From DQWO01 sp964478545 (GTDB lineage: Bacteria > Desulfobacterota > Anaeroferrophillalia > Anaeroferrophillales > Anaeroferrophillaceae): DNA of 64,000 bases. Below the pieces are notes generated by a model. That model was given only the letters and a program-made list of their open reading frames with translations, ran no database searches and was not told the DNA's origin. This document shows, in pieces, positions 1-8,466 of this stretch (positions are counted from its first letter, which is position 1; each line of letters starts with the position of its first letter). The stretch spans positions 105,541-169,540 of the forward strand of contig CAYZIS010000002.1 in the NCBI GenBank assembly GCA_964478545.1, read 5' to 3'. The position numbers and the translations under genes were made by a program.

Positions 1-98
1 CCCCGTTGGCTTATGAATTGATGAAGGGCAATATCAAACAGGGTGATCACTTGTCGGTTAAAGTTGAGGGAGATCACCTGACTTTTAACACCCAATGA
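1..98 (+). CDS. clpB: C-terminal end of a ClpB-like AAA+ disaggregase (5' part outside window)
   Basis: Only the last 31 codons are inside the window, in the frame that begins at base 3 and stops with TGA at 96-98. The peptide starts PLAYELMKG and continues with an alternating Gly-Asp/His-Leu-Ser-Val-Lys-Val pattern. This resembles the C-terminal small subdomain of ClpB, where 'PLA..LL.G....GD...V.V' closes the second nucleotide-binding domain. ClpB is a cytoplasmic hexameric ATPase that pulls proteins out of aggregates with DnaK. The gene converges on the minus-strand gene that stops at base 100, leaving one base between the two stop codons. ClpA/ClpC-type relatives share this end, so the assignment rests on a short fragment. 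Confidence 0.55.
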   Translation, partial: PLAYELMKGNIKQGDHLSVKVEGDHLTFNTQ

Positions 99-99
99 G

Positions 100-1971
100 T
101 CAGGGCGCTGGTTTGATAATGACCATGCGGCTTTCCGGTTTGTAGAACTTGATCATTTCCTTTCGGAATTGTTGGTAGCTTTCATCAGCAGGAATGATTC
201 CCCGGTTCAGCTTAATGGTTCTGGTCCATGCTAGGGAGGTGCCGTCCGTAATCTGGCTGCTAGATTTCCATGAAATATTAGGCAGTTGGCCATTGTTGGT
301 GGCTGGGAGAGAAGTGAAAGTATTGTTTTTTGGTAGGATTATACTTAACTTGATATCATCGATAAAATTATTTTCGATTAGCAGTGGGTTGCGGCGGTTT
401 TCACGGCAGGTGATATACTCATCCGGAAGTGCTGGCAGGGGAAGATAAAAAAAATAATAGCCGCCGGCAAAAGGCAGCTCCCTTGGGATTGTAAAGCTGA
501 AAGCTATGGTGACTGGTTGCCCGAGATCGTCGATGCCGGTGGTAGTTAGGGGACTGTTTATAGTGGCTAATGGGTCGATGGCATGCAGAAGCTGGGCTAT
601 TGCCACCTGCAATTCTTCTGGGGTGAGATAACGCAATCGGCTTCTGATTGCGATGGCCGGTTGTCCGGTTAAAACCGTGTGCAGATTTCCCTCAAGCACA
701 CCCTGTCCGTTTGGTTGCAGGCTGACTTTGCTGGATCTCCGGTTGGGAAAGGAAGTTATGATGGGTTTTAGTGTGCCGTCAGCCAGATCCAAAGCCAGTT
801 GACCTTCGTAACCGGTGAATCCTGGAGGTAGTTCCTGCTCTTGGAAAGAATAATCCCGCCGGCCACAGCGGACAATCGGATTGGTTAATAATTCAGGGGA
901 AGGATTGCGGTTGAATTCCTTCATCACAACGTCATGGGTGTTGACAAAGAGCAGTCGTACAGGAAGTTGTTGCTGTTTGATGAGTTGATAAAAGGCCAGT
1001 GCCAGGTCTGCCGGGGTGCCATGTCCTTTGGTTATGGTGGTTTCCGGCTTTTGCGGCTCCAGGCTGGTAGAGAGGAAATCAATCGGGTGGGGAGTGGTCC
1101 GCCGCATCAGTGATTCATAGAGTTTGTCTATTGATGATAGATTCAGTTCCGCTTGTTGGAGAAATTCAACGGTAAGAGGTTTCTGATTGTTCCCAGGTTG
1201 TAGGAGGTGGTGGCGATACCAGGTGGCAACCTGCTGCCAATCCGTAAAGGTTGAAACCAGAAGGCATGCCCCCATATTTTCATCCGTTGGCATCATTTGC
1301 TCAGAGGTTAATGCGGGAATATCTTTGACCTGCCAAAGATAGATGGTATCTTCCTGGTTCTGCCGCACTTGGGCTGGGGTCATCCATGGTGGTCGGTAAA
1401 AACTTAATTCAGTACCTCTGGGAACCTTAATGGAAACAATTTTCTGGCTGATGGGGTTGGTTAGTCGAAAGATTTCACTGGCCCAGAAGCCCAGTTGTGA
1501 ATGAAGGGTTATGTCGATTTCAATGGTTGCCCCAACGCTGACCGAGGGCAGGTTGATGACTTTCTGCCGGCTATGGGAATAGATCGAAGCATTGGCTGTC
1601 CAGGGTGCTTGTATGTCATGGTATTCCTTTTCATTGGCGGCGATAACTGAACCATCCGGAGTGGTGGTTTGGGCTTTATTAACTTCTACCGACTGATAAC
1701 TGTTATTGTAGGTGAACTTGAAATCGGCAAAATCCTTTTTCCCCTTGTAAGTCAGAATCTTGCGTCTAAGGTGGAGGTGGAGATTATAACTACCATCCTG
1801 GTTAATGGTATACTCCTTATTGATCAACAGATTCAATGCATCGGCAGTTATGTGTGTTTCAGACGGTCGGATGAGATTGTGGGAGCAGGAGGATAATCCC
1901 AGTAGAAGCGAGAGCATTTGAATCAGGACTAATGGATAAAAAATTGACTTGAAATACCGTTTAAAGGTCAT
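100..1971 (-). CDS. DUF3857 / degenerate transglutaminase-like lipoprotein
   Basis: Predicted 623-residue envelope lipoprotein. Residues about 12-29 form a hydrophobic signal segment ending in the lipobox LSSC, so Cys29 is the likely lipidated residue. Residues about 60-220 match the DUF3857 beta-rich domain, followed by a transglutaminase-like region. At the place where active family members have G-x-C-x-D-K-A (catalytic Cys) this protein has GHGTPADLA, so the nucleophile is missing, and I see no clear downstream His/Asp pair. It is probably a non-catalytic, binding or scaffolding relative of the intact paralogue at 3233-5245. A ribosome site (aGGGAG) lies 5 bases before the ATG. Function of the family is not established; a role in the periplasm is inferred. 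Confidence 0.75.
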   Translation of the reverse strand: MTFKRYFKSIFYPLVLIQMLSLLLGLSSCSHNLIRPSETHITADALNLLINKEYTINQDGSYNLHLHLRRKILTYKGKKDFADFKFTYNNSYQSVEVNKAQTTTPDGSVIAANEKEYHDIQAPWTANASIYSHSRQKVINLPSVSVGATIEIDITLHSQLGFWASEIFRLTNPISQKIVSIKVPRGTELSFYRPPWMTPAQVRQNQEDTIYLWQVKDIPALTSEQMMPTDENMGACLLVSTFTDWQQVATWYRHHLLQPGNNQKPLTVEFLQQAELNLSSIDKLYESLMRRTTPHPIDFLSTSLEPQKPETTITKGHGTPADLALAFYQLIKQQQLPVRLLFVNTHDVVMKEFNRNPSPELLTNPIVRCGRRDYSFQEQELPPGFTGYEGQLALDLADGTLKPIITSFPNRRSSKVSLQPNGQGVLEGNLHTVLTGQPAIAIRSRLRYLTPEELQVAIAQLLHAIDPLATINSPLTTTGIDDLGQPVTIAFSFTIPRELPFAGGYYFFYLPLPALPDEYITCRENRRNPLLIENNFIDDIKLSIILPKNNTFTSLPATNNGQLPNISWKSSSQITDGTSLAWTRTIKLNRGIIPADESYQQFRKEMIKFYKPESRMVIIKPAP

Positions 1972-2019
1972 GGTAACTCCCTGACGGAAATCTTTAGCAA
2001 AATAATCAAGATTTTACTA

Positions 2020-2048
2020 TTGACAATGTCGATATAAATCCATACATT
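2020..2048 (+). promoter_or_regulatory. sigma70-like promoter for the selenoprotein gene
   Basis: A perfect -35 hexamer TTGACA (2020-2025) is followed after 17 bases by TACATT (2043-2048), a 4/6 match to the -10 consensus. It points toward the gene starting at 2265 and leaves a leader of about 210 bases. Confidence 0.45.
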
Positions 2049-2153
2049 GGCTTTATGTATCAATACATTATTGCTTTTCATGTTAAGTAACCATTGATGC
2101 TTTCATAAAAAGTCACAAAACAGATGGTGCGGTAAAAGCTTCATATTCGAGGT

Positions 2154-2186
2154 GTGCAAAACCTGAGTCGCGAGGCGTATTTGCAC
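2154..2186 (+). other. hairpin in the leader of the selenoprotein gene
   Basis: The arms gtgcaaa (2154-2160) and tttgcac (2180-2186) are exact reverse complements around a 19-base loop that contains a further cct/agg pairing. It has no T-run and lies 79 bases before the start codon. Role unknown; it could be a leader structure or a small repeat. Confidence 0.35.
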
Positions 2187-2264
2187 TACGCTGCAATGAC
2201 CGTGGTTGTGGTATAACAAAGAAGATAGAGTTTTTCGTGGCCATCATCATTACAGGAGGTTTTC

Positions 2265-2588
2265 ATGTTAGAAGTTAGTGAGTCAGCACAGAAAGAGATT
2301 GCAACTTATTTTCAAGGCAAGGATCCGTTGCCCATTCGGTTATTTTTGCAGGAAGGTGGCTGAAGCGGACCTTCCATATCGATGGCCATCGATAACGAAA
2401 AAAAAGCAAATGATAATATTTACGAAATCAGCGGATTTGAGTACTTGGCTGATAAAGAGTTTATGGCTAAAGCCACTCCGATCAAGATTGATTTCAATGG
2501 TTTTGGCTTCCAGATTAGTTCCGGAATCCAAGTGGCCGGTGCTGGTGCCTGTGGTGGATGTGGTAGCAGCAGCGAATGCTGCAGTTAA
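2265..2588 (+). CDS. HesB/IscA-like selenoprotein (in-frame TGA = Sec33)
   Basis: Reading from ATG 2265 (AGGAGG at 2254-2259, spacing 5) through TGA 2361-2363 to TAA 2586 gives 107 residues with selenocysteine at position 33. The order is a HesB/IscA-like N-terminus, the motif EGG-U-SGPS, then M-A-I-D, and a Cys-rich end (ACGGCG...ECC). The Cys form of this small family has GGCSGP at the same place, so the TGA replaces the conserved Cys exactly, and homologous sequence continues in the same frame on both sides. A hairpin with GG in its loop starts 13 bases after the TGA. HesB-like selenoproteins are a recognised bacterial selenoprotein family; an iron-sulfur or redox role is presumed. The gene is monocistronic with its own terminator. 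Standard annotation would split or miss it. Confidence 0.85.
2361..2396 (+). ncRNA. candidate bacterial SECIS element
   Basis: Directly downstream of the TGA at 2361-2363 the mRNA can form a 7-bp stem, tatcgat (2377-2383) with atcgata (2388-2394), closing the tetraloop GGCC. Bacterial SECIS hairpins lie within the coding sequence just after the UGA and present a GG in the apical loop for SelB. Here the loop GG is 20 bases after the UGA, in the accepted range. Confidence 0.7.
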
Positions 2589-2615
2589 TGTAACCTGATT
2601 GTAGTCGTCTATATC

Positions 2616-2650
2616 AAGGCAGCACCGTAAAAATGGTGCTGCCTTTTTTT
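2616..2650 (+). terminator. intrinsic terminator after the selenoprotein gene
   Basis: Stem aaggcagcacc (2616-2626) pairs with ggtgctgcctt (2635-2645), and the 3' arm merges into a run of seven T. It lies 28 bases after the stop codon. Confidence 0.9.
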
Positions 2651-2782
2651 GTACCAGCTATCCTTTTCGTGTCTTTTCTTATGGTTCAGTTTATTTTCAT
2701 TCGAAAACAAATATTTTTTTTTGAACGCTGATGGCTGATGGTTGAAAGCATTTAGCTGGGAATGCCAGTTTCCAGATGAACT

Positions 2783-3154
2783 TTAGGTAATGATTTTGCC
2801 GACATTACTGGCGCCTGGCACCACAATGCGGGAGGCTTGTTGCCTTTGCAGCTCTTTTGCCTCTTCAACCATTTTTTCAACCGCGTTATTGATGGCTTGG
2901 GGAAATTTATCCATGGCTTCTTTCAGGGTGCTGGCTTTAATGGGGCATTGTACCGGCAGGACTCCTGCTTGAGTCATAAGCTGGGTATGGCCGATAAACA
3001 TGATGGGCCGGGTTTGATCCATATTGCCGTCCGGGGTTACCGGAATCAGCCGCTTAATTGTTGCCATCTGTAAATCAGAAAAAGTTTCCTCCCGGTAGAG
3101 GTTCTGTCGGTCTACGTTCAGTTGATCGGTAAGGTTCTGGTTGGAATTAAACAT
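2783..3154 (-). CDS. conserved small cytoplasmic protein of unknown function
   Basis: 123 residues with no signal peptide, membrane segment or cofactor motif. The ATG follows AAGGAG at a normal distance (minus strand, 3156-3170). The sequence begins MFNSNQNLTDQLNVDRQNLY and has a central FIGHTQLM segment, a P-V-Q-C-P-I segment and a C-terminal Glu/Lys/Gln-rich helix ending near SRIVVPG. I recognise this type of protein only as a conserved hypothetical of anaerobic proteobacteria and cannot name a function. It sits between the selenoprotein gene and the active transglutaminase-like gene, on the same strand as the latter (79-base gap), so co-transcription with it is possible. Confidence 0.7.
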   Translation of the reverse strand: MFNSNQNLTDQLNVDRQNLYREETFSDLQMATIKRLIPVTPDGNMDQTRPIMFIGHTQLMTQAGVLPVQCPIKASTLKEAMDKFPQAINNAVEKMVEEAKELQRQQASRIVVPGASNVGKIIT

Positions 3155-3232
3155 AATGCTCCTTTTTGTTTTGATTATGAGTTTTTTGTCTGAGTGGGAC
3201 AGATTTTAAATTTGTTTAAGGTAATGTTCTTG

Positions 3233-5245
3233 TCATTGATTTGCAGTTTTATCAATCACGATGGGTAATAATACCTCGCTTTCCCTGTCGTGCTGCAGCA
3301 AGGTCAGCTGGTGATACCCTGTTGCCGGGATTTCCAGTTTTTTCAGTGAAAACATGTTCCTGATGATTAATTTATCTGGTCTTTCCAGTGTATAGGTTGT
3401 CCGATAGGTGAAGAGGCTGCTGTCCATGTTTGTTCGGGCCGGAAAGCTTATTGTGTTCAGCTGTTTGATCCCGGACAGATGTTCCTCCACCACGGTATTA
3501 TAGGTGTATCCTAACCTTATGGGATATTTCCTCTTGGTCATATCAGCCTTTTTCAGGATCCAGCGATCAATAATTCCAGGATTATCCATGTTGGAAAGTG
3601 GGAGTAAGATTCCCTTTTGCTCGTCAATCCAGCGGATTGCATCTGGAAGACTGAAAGTGCACGAAAAGGTGAAAAGGGTAGTGCGATCAACAGGATCTGA
3701 CCAGCTGAGCTTGTTTATCCGGATCCCTGGTCGCCGCCGTAAAAGCAGCTGTTCAAGGAAATCCCGTTGTTCATCCCGGCTTCGTCTCATGAGTAGAGAG
3801 CGCATAACCGTATCGGCAAATCCTCGGCAGGAAGCGTTGACTGTGCCATTCAGGCTGCCATCTGGATTCAGGTGGTCATGAATGATGAAGGAAAACTGGT
3901 TGGCTTCCGGGGCTGCCGGTGGGGTGAGCTGCAAGGTGCTTCCTTGGCGATCGGCGATCAGGTAGGAGGCATCACGTTCATAATCAGGAAAAAACTGGCG
4001 ACTGGTTTCCGATGTTGGGTCCATAAAACGGACGGGTCGTCCATGATCATCATTAACCATTGTGATAGCGTGATTGAAATAGGGCAGGGGGATTTCCTGA
4101 TCCAGTTTTTCGCCGACACTGATTAATACCAGATTTGCCGGTATACCAGCCAGACGCAGCATGCTGACCAGTAATGCCGCTTTGTCCCTGCAGACACCAT
4201 GGCGGCGGCTGAAGGTCAGGCCAACCTGGTGTGGTTCAAACCCAGGTCGGTTTGATTCTTCAGTAATTCCCATATAACGGATCTGCTGGGCGACAAAATA
4301 GAAAATGGCAGCCATTTTGTTTTCCGGACTCGCCAGTTTAGCTGTTAGTTCTTTAATCATGGCTATCATTTCAGGGGTCGGTTGCAGTTTTGGTTCCACC
4401 AGTTCAAAATACCAGCGGGAGATTGCTTCCCATGAATCCAGCGAAGAGAACAAAAGCCGCATGGCTACCTGGCTGATGGGTGGCATTGATGGCTCAGGAA
4501 CCACCGGCGGAACCTGGCTGAAAATCCATTTTCTGCTGGTCAGGCCTTTTTCGGTTGCCTCTTCATAGGAAACACAGCCATCAATTTTATCTTTAACCAG
4601 GTGGTGCATGGGCATGTCTGCCGGTCCGGTCAGGGTGAAATGGTAAGAGTGTACCGGAAAAATGTATTGACCAAGGACCATGCCATAGGTATGGTTAGGG
4701 ATAATTGGTTTAAAGCGTTTGCGAACGGTTTGGTAATGGATGGTATCGCCAATTTCCAAACCCGGAATATAAACCCTTATTATCCGTTGGTTGGGGTTGT
4801 ATATATTCATTCTAGTGTTGCGGCTGGAAGTATCCTCTTTAGAATTGGCCGCAGTATCAATGGATATCCTTTTGCCACCGGTTTTGATTATTTCCACCAG
4901 AGAAATATCCAGTCTGCTGTAGGAACGGTTGACCTGGAAGGATTGTACAGCCTGTTCCCGCTTTCCCTGGTCATCCAGGACGGTCAGAAAAATTTCATCT
5001 TCTGAACATGATTGGCCGGAATGGGTATAGCTGATGGATTCATTTTCCCGGGCCAGTACCACGTGGGCGTGGGGATATTCTTTGCGGGTAATCTGTTGGA
5101 GGAACTCAATATCAGTAGATGTTGCCGCCAGCACCGTACCACTGAGAGATGACAGCAGCAGAAAGGTGATGAGTCGCAAGAAAAAAAACTTGAGATATTC
5201 AGGAATGGATATTTTGAATGATATCAATGGATGTGAACCTGTCAT
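3233..5245 (-). CDS. DUF3857 / transglutaminase-like secreted protein with intact active site
   Basis: About 670 residues. A hydrophobic signal segment near the N-terminus ends around TVLAA, so the product is exported. A DUF3857 domain occupies roughly residues 80-240. The transglutaminase core follows: HGVCRDKAALL carries the Cys, PYFNHAI the His and FMDPTSE the Asp of the expected papain-like triad. The family is periplasmic and its reaction is unknown; peptide or amide cross-linking or cleavage is inferred from the fold. The start is ambiguous: ATG at 5245 is used here, with TTG at 5263 in frame upstream; neither has a strong ribosome site. It is the catalytically complete paralogue of the gene at 100-1971. 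Confidence 0.75.
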   Translation of the reverse strand: MTGSHPLISFKISIPEYLKFFFLRLITFLLLSSLSGTVLAATSTDIEFLQQITRKEYPHAHVVLARENESISYTHSGQSCSEDEIFLTVLDDQGKREQAVQSFQVNRSYSRLDISLVEIIKTGGKRISIDTAANSKEDTSSRNTRMNIYNPNQRIIRVYIPGLEIGDTIHYQTVRKRFKPIIPNHTYGMVLGQYIFPVHSYHFTLTGPADMPMHHLVKDKIDGCVSYEEATEKGLTSRKWIFSQVPPVVPEPSMPPISQVAMRLLFSSLDSWEAISRWYFELVEPKLQPTPEMIAMIKELTAKLASPENKMAAIFYFVAQQIRYMGITEESNRPGFEPHQVGLTFSRRHGVCRDKAALLVSMLRLAGIPANLVLISVGEKLDQEIPLPYFNHAITMVNDDHGRPVRFMDPTSETSRQFFPDYERDASYLIADRQGSTLQLTPPAAPEANQFSFIIHDHLNPDGSLNGTVNASCRGFADTVMRSLLMRRSRDEQRDFLEQLLLRRRPGIRINKLSWSDPVDRTTLFTFSCTFSLPDAIRWIDEQKGILLPLSNMDNPGIIDRWILKKADMTKRKYPIRLGYTYNTVVEEHLSGIKQLNTISFPARTNMDSSLFTYRTTYTLERPDKLIIRNMFSLKKLEIPATGYHQLTLLQHDRESEVLLPIVIDKTANQ

Positions 5246-5530
5246 TGTTGTCTGGTAACTCAACTTTCTGAGTTATGAAAATACAGCCCTGCTCGTTGCC
5301 GTGCCCGAACATCCTGATAATGTATTCTGGTAACACAAGTCGGAAAGTTGAGCTGGTAAGATTATTGCGTTTCTTTAACCGGGAATGATTTCATCGTTTT
5401 TAGCGTTCGATTGCCGGAAAAAGAACTTTATTTATCAACCGGATTATAGTAAACTACTAGGGTTTTTTTTGCAACATTTCGTTGCGTTCAAATATTTCTA
5501 GAGTGGAAATTTTCAAGGAGTTTCTGTTTA

Positions 5531-6433
5531 ATGGAATTTTACGATATTCTCAATGTTATTGGTAATACCCCGATTTTGCGGCTGACCAAAGTTTCGCCAA
5601 TACCGATCTTTGCTAAAGGGGAGTACCTGAACCCGGGAGGAAGCGTCAAAGACCGGGTGGCTAAATATATGATTACCATGGCGGAGAAGCGGGGAGAGCT
5701 GAAGTCGGATTCGGTGATTGTTGAAGCAACTTCGGGGAATACTGGTATTGCGGTAGCTTTTGTCGGCACCCATCGTGGTTATCGGGTAATTATTGTCATG
5801 CCTGAAGATATGAGTGAAGAGCGGAAAAAGATTATCCGGGCCTTGGGGGCGGAGTTGGTGTTGACCCCGGCGGCTGATAGCCTTACCGGTTCAGTCAAAA
5901 AAGCCAGGGAACTGGCTGCTGGGATTCCGCATGCCCATATTATGGGCCAGTTTGAAAATCCCGACAACCCTAAAGTACACTACCTGACTACCGGGGTTGA
6001 AATATGGAAGCAGCTGGAAGGCAATGTTGATGCTTTTGTCGCCGGGGTGGGAAGCGGCGGTACTCTGGGAGGAGCGGGGAAGTTTCTGAAAGAACAGAAT
6101 TCCCGGATTAAAATAGTGGCGGTGGAACCAGAAAATTCAGCCGCTCTCCTGGGGCAGGAGCCCGGGTTACATCAGATTCAGGGAATTGGCGATGGCTTTG
6201 TTCCACCCGTGCTTGATGTTTCGCTCATAGACCAGGTGGTGACGGTCAGCGATGAAGATGCCATCGAAACCACCCGTTCCCTGGCCCGTCTTGAAGGAAC
6301 CATGGTCGGGACTTCATCGGGTGCCAATGTCTGGGCGGCAATTAAAGTGGCGAATGAACTGGGGCCGGATAAACGGGTGGTAACCATTTTGCCTGATCGG
6401 ATTGAACGATATTTCAGTACCAGCCTGATTTGA
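5531..6433 (+). CDS. cysM: cysteine synthase (O-acetylserine sulfhydrylase)
   Basis: 300 residues, a fold type II PLP enzyme that makes L-cysteine from an activated serine and sulfide in the cytoplasm. Visible motifs are IGNTP near residue 10, PGGSVKDR with the PLP-binding Lys, the substrate loop EATSGNTG, the phosphate loop GVGSGGT and a C-terminal PDRIERYFST where the family usually has PD.G.RYLST. Length fits the CysK/CysM family (about 300-320). The ATG follows AAGGAG at 5515-5520. The gene appears monocistronic. CysK and CysM cannot be told apart with certainty; the short length and the C-terminus favour CysM. The Arg replacing the residue after PD is unusual. Confidence 0.85.
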   Translation: MEFYDILNVIGNTPILRLTKVSPIPIFAKGEYLNPGGSVKDRVAKYMITMAEKRGELKSDSVIVEATSGNTGIAVAFVGTHRGYRVIIVMPEDMSEERKKIIRALGAELVLTPAADSLTGSVKKARELAAGIPHAHIMGQFENPDNPKVHYLTTGVEIWKQLEGNVDAFVAGVGSGGTLGGAGKFLKEQNSRIKIVAVEPENSAALLGQEPGLHQIQGIGDGFVPPVLDVSLIDQVVTVSDEDAIETTRSLARLEGTMVGTSSGANVWAAIKVANELGPDKRVVTILPDRIERYFSTSLI

Positions 6434-6773
6434 AAACAGCGGTTAGCCATCAGCGGTTAGCGTTTAGTAACTTACTCTTGGATTTCTGTCACTCTTTTCA
6501 GTACCCCCTTGAGGGGTATAAAAAACAAGAAATATTGAAACCACCCGTTCGCTAACGCTCACTTAAGAACACAGAGAACACGAAGGAAAATCGTCAGGCT
6601 GTTTCTCTGCGCCCTCGGTGATCTGGTGGTAAAAAATTATTTTTTTGGGTTGTGGGCGTTAGTTCGCGTTAGTGAAATATCGAAAAATTAACTGGTTAGG
6701 CTGAGAGCTAAAGGCTGAAAGCTGACAGCCCATCCGGAAGCGTTAGTTTCCGGATGGAAACAAAGGAGTTTTT
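6434..6773. other. gene-free stretch with repeat-like fragments between cysM and gatA
   Basis: No convincing open reading frame. It holds a small hairpin around 6502-6518 (tacccc/ggggta), a segment near 6569-6640 of the form acacagagaacacgaagg...ctctgcgccctcggtg that looks like a dispersed intergenic repeat, a run of gctgaaagctg-like words near 6700-6730, and the cat-ccggaa hairpin described separately. gatC, which often precedes gatA, is not here. Confidence 0.6.
6731..6756 (+). repeat. short dispersed hairpin, copy 1 (before gatA)
   Basis: catccggaa (6731-6739) and ttccggatg (6748-6756) pair around an 8-base loop, 17 bases before the gatA start. Related hairpins with the same arms occur at 11614-11642 and 58841-58870, in each case preceded or followed by a gene boundary. 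Confidence 0.6.
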
Positions 6774-8240
6774 GTGGAATTACATGCTTATACCCTGTCC
6801 TCTCTGCAGCAGAAATTGCAGCAGCGTGAGGTGACGGCAGTTGAAATTACCCAGTCAGTGTTAAAGCGAATTTTTGAAATTGATGATCGTATTGGTGCCT
6901 ATCTCCTGGTGGATGAACAAGCAGCCATGGCCCAGGCTGAGGGCGCTGATTCAAGGCGAACCAATGGGGAGACTGTTTCCCCGGTGAGCGGGATCCCCAT
7001 CGGACTTAAAGATCTGCTGTCCACTGAAGGGATGGCTACCACCTGTGCCTCACGTATGCTGGAGAATTATGTCCCGGCCTATGATGCTACGGTGGTTGCC
7101 CGGCTGCGACAAGCGGCGGCAGTATTCCCCGGCAAGCTCAATATGGATGAATTTGCCATGGGATCTTCAAATGAAAATTCCGCCTATCAGCAGACGAAAA
7201 ACCCATGGGATCTTGGGTGTGTTCCCGGTGGGTCCAGCGGCGGTTCGGCGGCGGCAGTGGCGGCGGATGAATGTATTGCCGCTCTGGGTTCGGATACTGG
7301 TGGCTCCATCAGGCAGCCGGCTTCATTCTGCGGTGTAGTGGGTTTGAAACCCACCTATGGTCGGGTTTCCCGCTATGGTCTGGTGGCTTTTGCTTCTTCT
7401 CTTGACCAGATCGGTACCCTGACTAAATCAGTTGCCGATGCCGGTATCCTCTTGGGTGAGATTGCCGGCTATGATTCCCATGATTCCACTTCCGTCAATC
7501 TTCTGGTTCCCGATTATCTTGCCGGCTTGCAAGGGGACATCCAGGGGCTGAAAGTCGGTATCCCGAAAGAATATTACTCTGGAGATATCCATCCGGAAGT
7601 CCGGGCAGCGGTTCAGCAGGCCATCGCTGTTTTTACTGATCTTGGAGTTGAGATTGAGGAGGTCAGTCTGCCCCACACAGAGTATGCGGTGGCAACCTAT
7701 TATCTGGTAGCTACTGCCGAGGCCAGCTCAAACCTGGCCCGTTATGATGGGGTAAAATACGGCTACCGGGTGCCGGATGCTGATGGCTTGCTCGATATGT
7801 ATTGTAAAACCAGAGCCCTTGGGTTTGGGGCTGAAGTTAAGCGGCGGATTATGTTGGGTACCTATGCCCTGTCTGCCGGTTATTACGATGCCTATTATAA
7901 AAAAGCCCAGCAGATCAGAACTTTGATCAAACAGGACTTCGAGCAGGTTTTTTCCCATTGTGATCTTATTCTGTCTCCCGTTTCTCCGACTCCAGCCTTT
8001 AAAATTGGCGAAAAAGTGGAGGATCCACTGGCAATGTATTTAAGTGATATTTTAACCATTCCGGTTAATCTTGCGGGATTGCCGGCACTTTCGGTTCCCT
8101 GTGGTTTCAGTAGTGGAGGACTTCCCATTGGCCTGCAACTCATCGCCCGTCCTTTTGCTGAAGACTGCCTGCTTCGGGCCGCACACCATTATGAACAGGC
8201 CACTGAGTGGAATCGGAAAAAACCGGTCATTGGAGATTGA
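6774..8240 (+). CDS. gatA: Asp/Glu-tRNA amidotransferase subunit A
   Basis: 488 residues, an amidase-signature enzyme that releases ammonia from glutamine (or asparagine) so that GatB can convert Glu-tRNA(Gln) or Asp-tRNA(Asn). The Ser-cisSer-Lys triad is visible: Lys in GLKDLLS, cis-Ser in PGGSSGGSAA and nucleophilic Ser in GSDTGGSIRQPASFCG. Length matches GatA (about 485). The start is GTG at 6774, chosen because AAGGAG lies 6 bases upstream and the usual MELH-type N-terminus follows. gatB follows on the same strand, but the 226-base gap contains a MITE-like repeat, and gatC is not adjacent. Confidence 0.95.
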   Translation: MELHAYTLSSLQQKLQQREVTAVEITQSVLKRIFEIDDRIGAYLLVDEQAAMAQAEGADSRRTNGETVSPVSGIPIGLKDLLSTEGMATTCASRMLENYVPAYDATVVARLRQAAAVFPGKLNMDEFAMGSSNENSAYQQTKNPWDLGCVPGGSSGGSAAAVAADECIAALGSDTGGSIRQPASFCGVVGLKPTYGRVSRYGLVAFASSLDQIGTLTKSVADAGILLGEIAGYDSHDSTSVNLLVPDYLAGLQGDIQGLKVGIPKEYYSGDIHPEVRAAVQQAIAVFTDLGVEIEEVSLPHTEYAVATYYLVATAEASSNLARYDGVKYGYRVPDADGLLDMYCKTRALGFGAEVKRRIMLGTYALSAGYYDAYYKKAQQIRTLIKQDFEQVFSHCDLILSPVSPTPAFKIGEKVEDPLAMYLSDILTIPVNLAGLPALSVPCGFSSGGLPIGLQLIARPFAEDCLLRAAHHYEQATEWNRKKPVIGD

Positions 8241-8252
8241 TGAATTTTTTTA

Positions 8253-8387
8253 GGAGGATGTTCCGGCATGGCTCGCGCTCATTCTCGCCGGCCGTCCATG
8301 GCCGGCTGTAAGGTGTCCACCGAGAATCACCGTTCTGGTGATTCATTTGGTGCCCAAAACCGCTTTGAGCCAAGCCCGGATATCCTC
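8253..8387 (+). mobile_element. MITE-like element A, copy 1 (between gatA and gatB)
   Basis: About 135 bp bounded by imperfect inverted ends: ggaggatgttccggcatggc at 8253-8272 and its near reverse complement ending at 8387 (gagccaagcccggatatcc). Inside are two hairpins, gccggcc/ggccggc (8287-8306) and gaatcacc/ggtgattc (8324-8344). A second copy with the same ends and the same second hairpin starts at 63835. No transposase is encoded, so it would be a non-autonomous element. Confidence 0.65.
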
Positions 8388-8466
8388 AGTAATGTGCAAT
8401 GTCCTGCTTCCAGTTGTCAGGCTGTCAAATAGTTGAACACTTTTTATCTAATGGAGAGTATCCAGA

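Noticed and set aside
2361..2363. TGA as a nonsense mutation or frameshift in a HesB-like pseudogene
   Set aside because: The frame is open and conserved on both sides, the TGA sits exactly at the conserved Cys, and a SECIS-like hairpin follows.
2278..2598. 106-codon plus-strand frame across the selenoprotein gene
   Set aside because: It is an alternative frame over the HesB-like gene without a ribosome site; the Sec reading explains the region.
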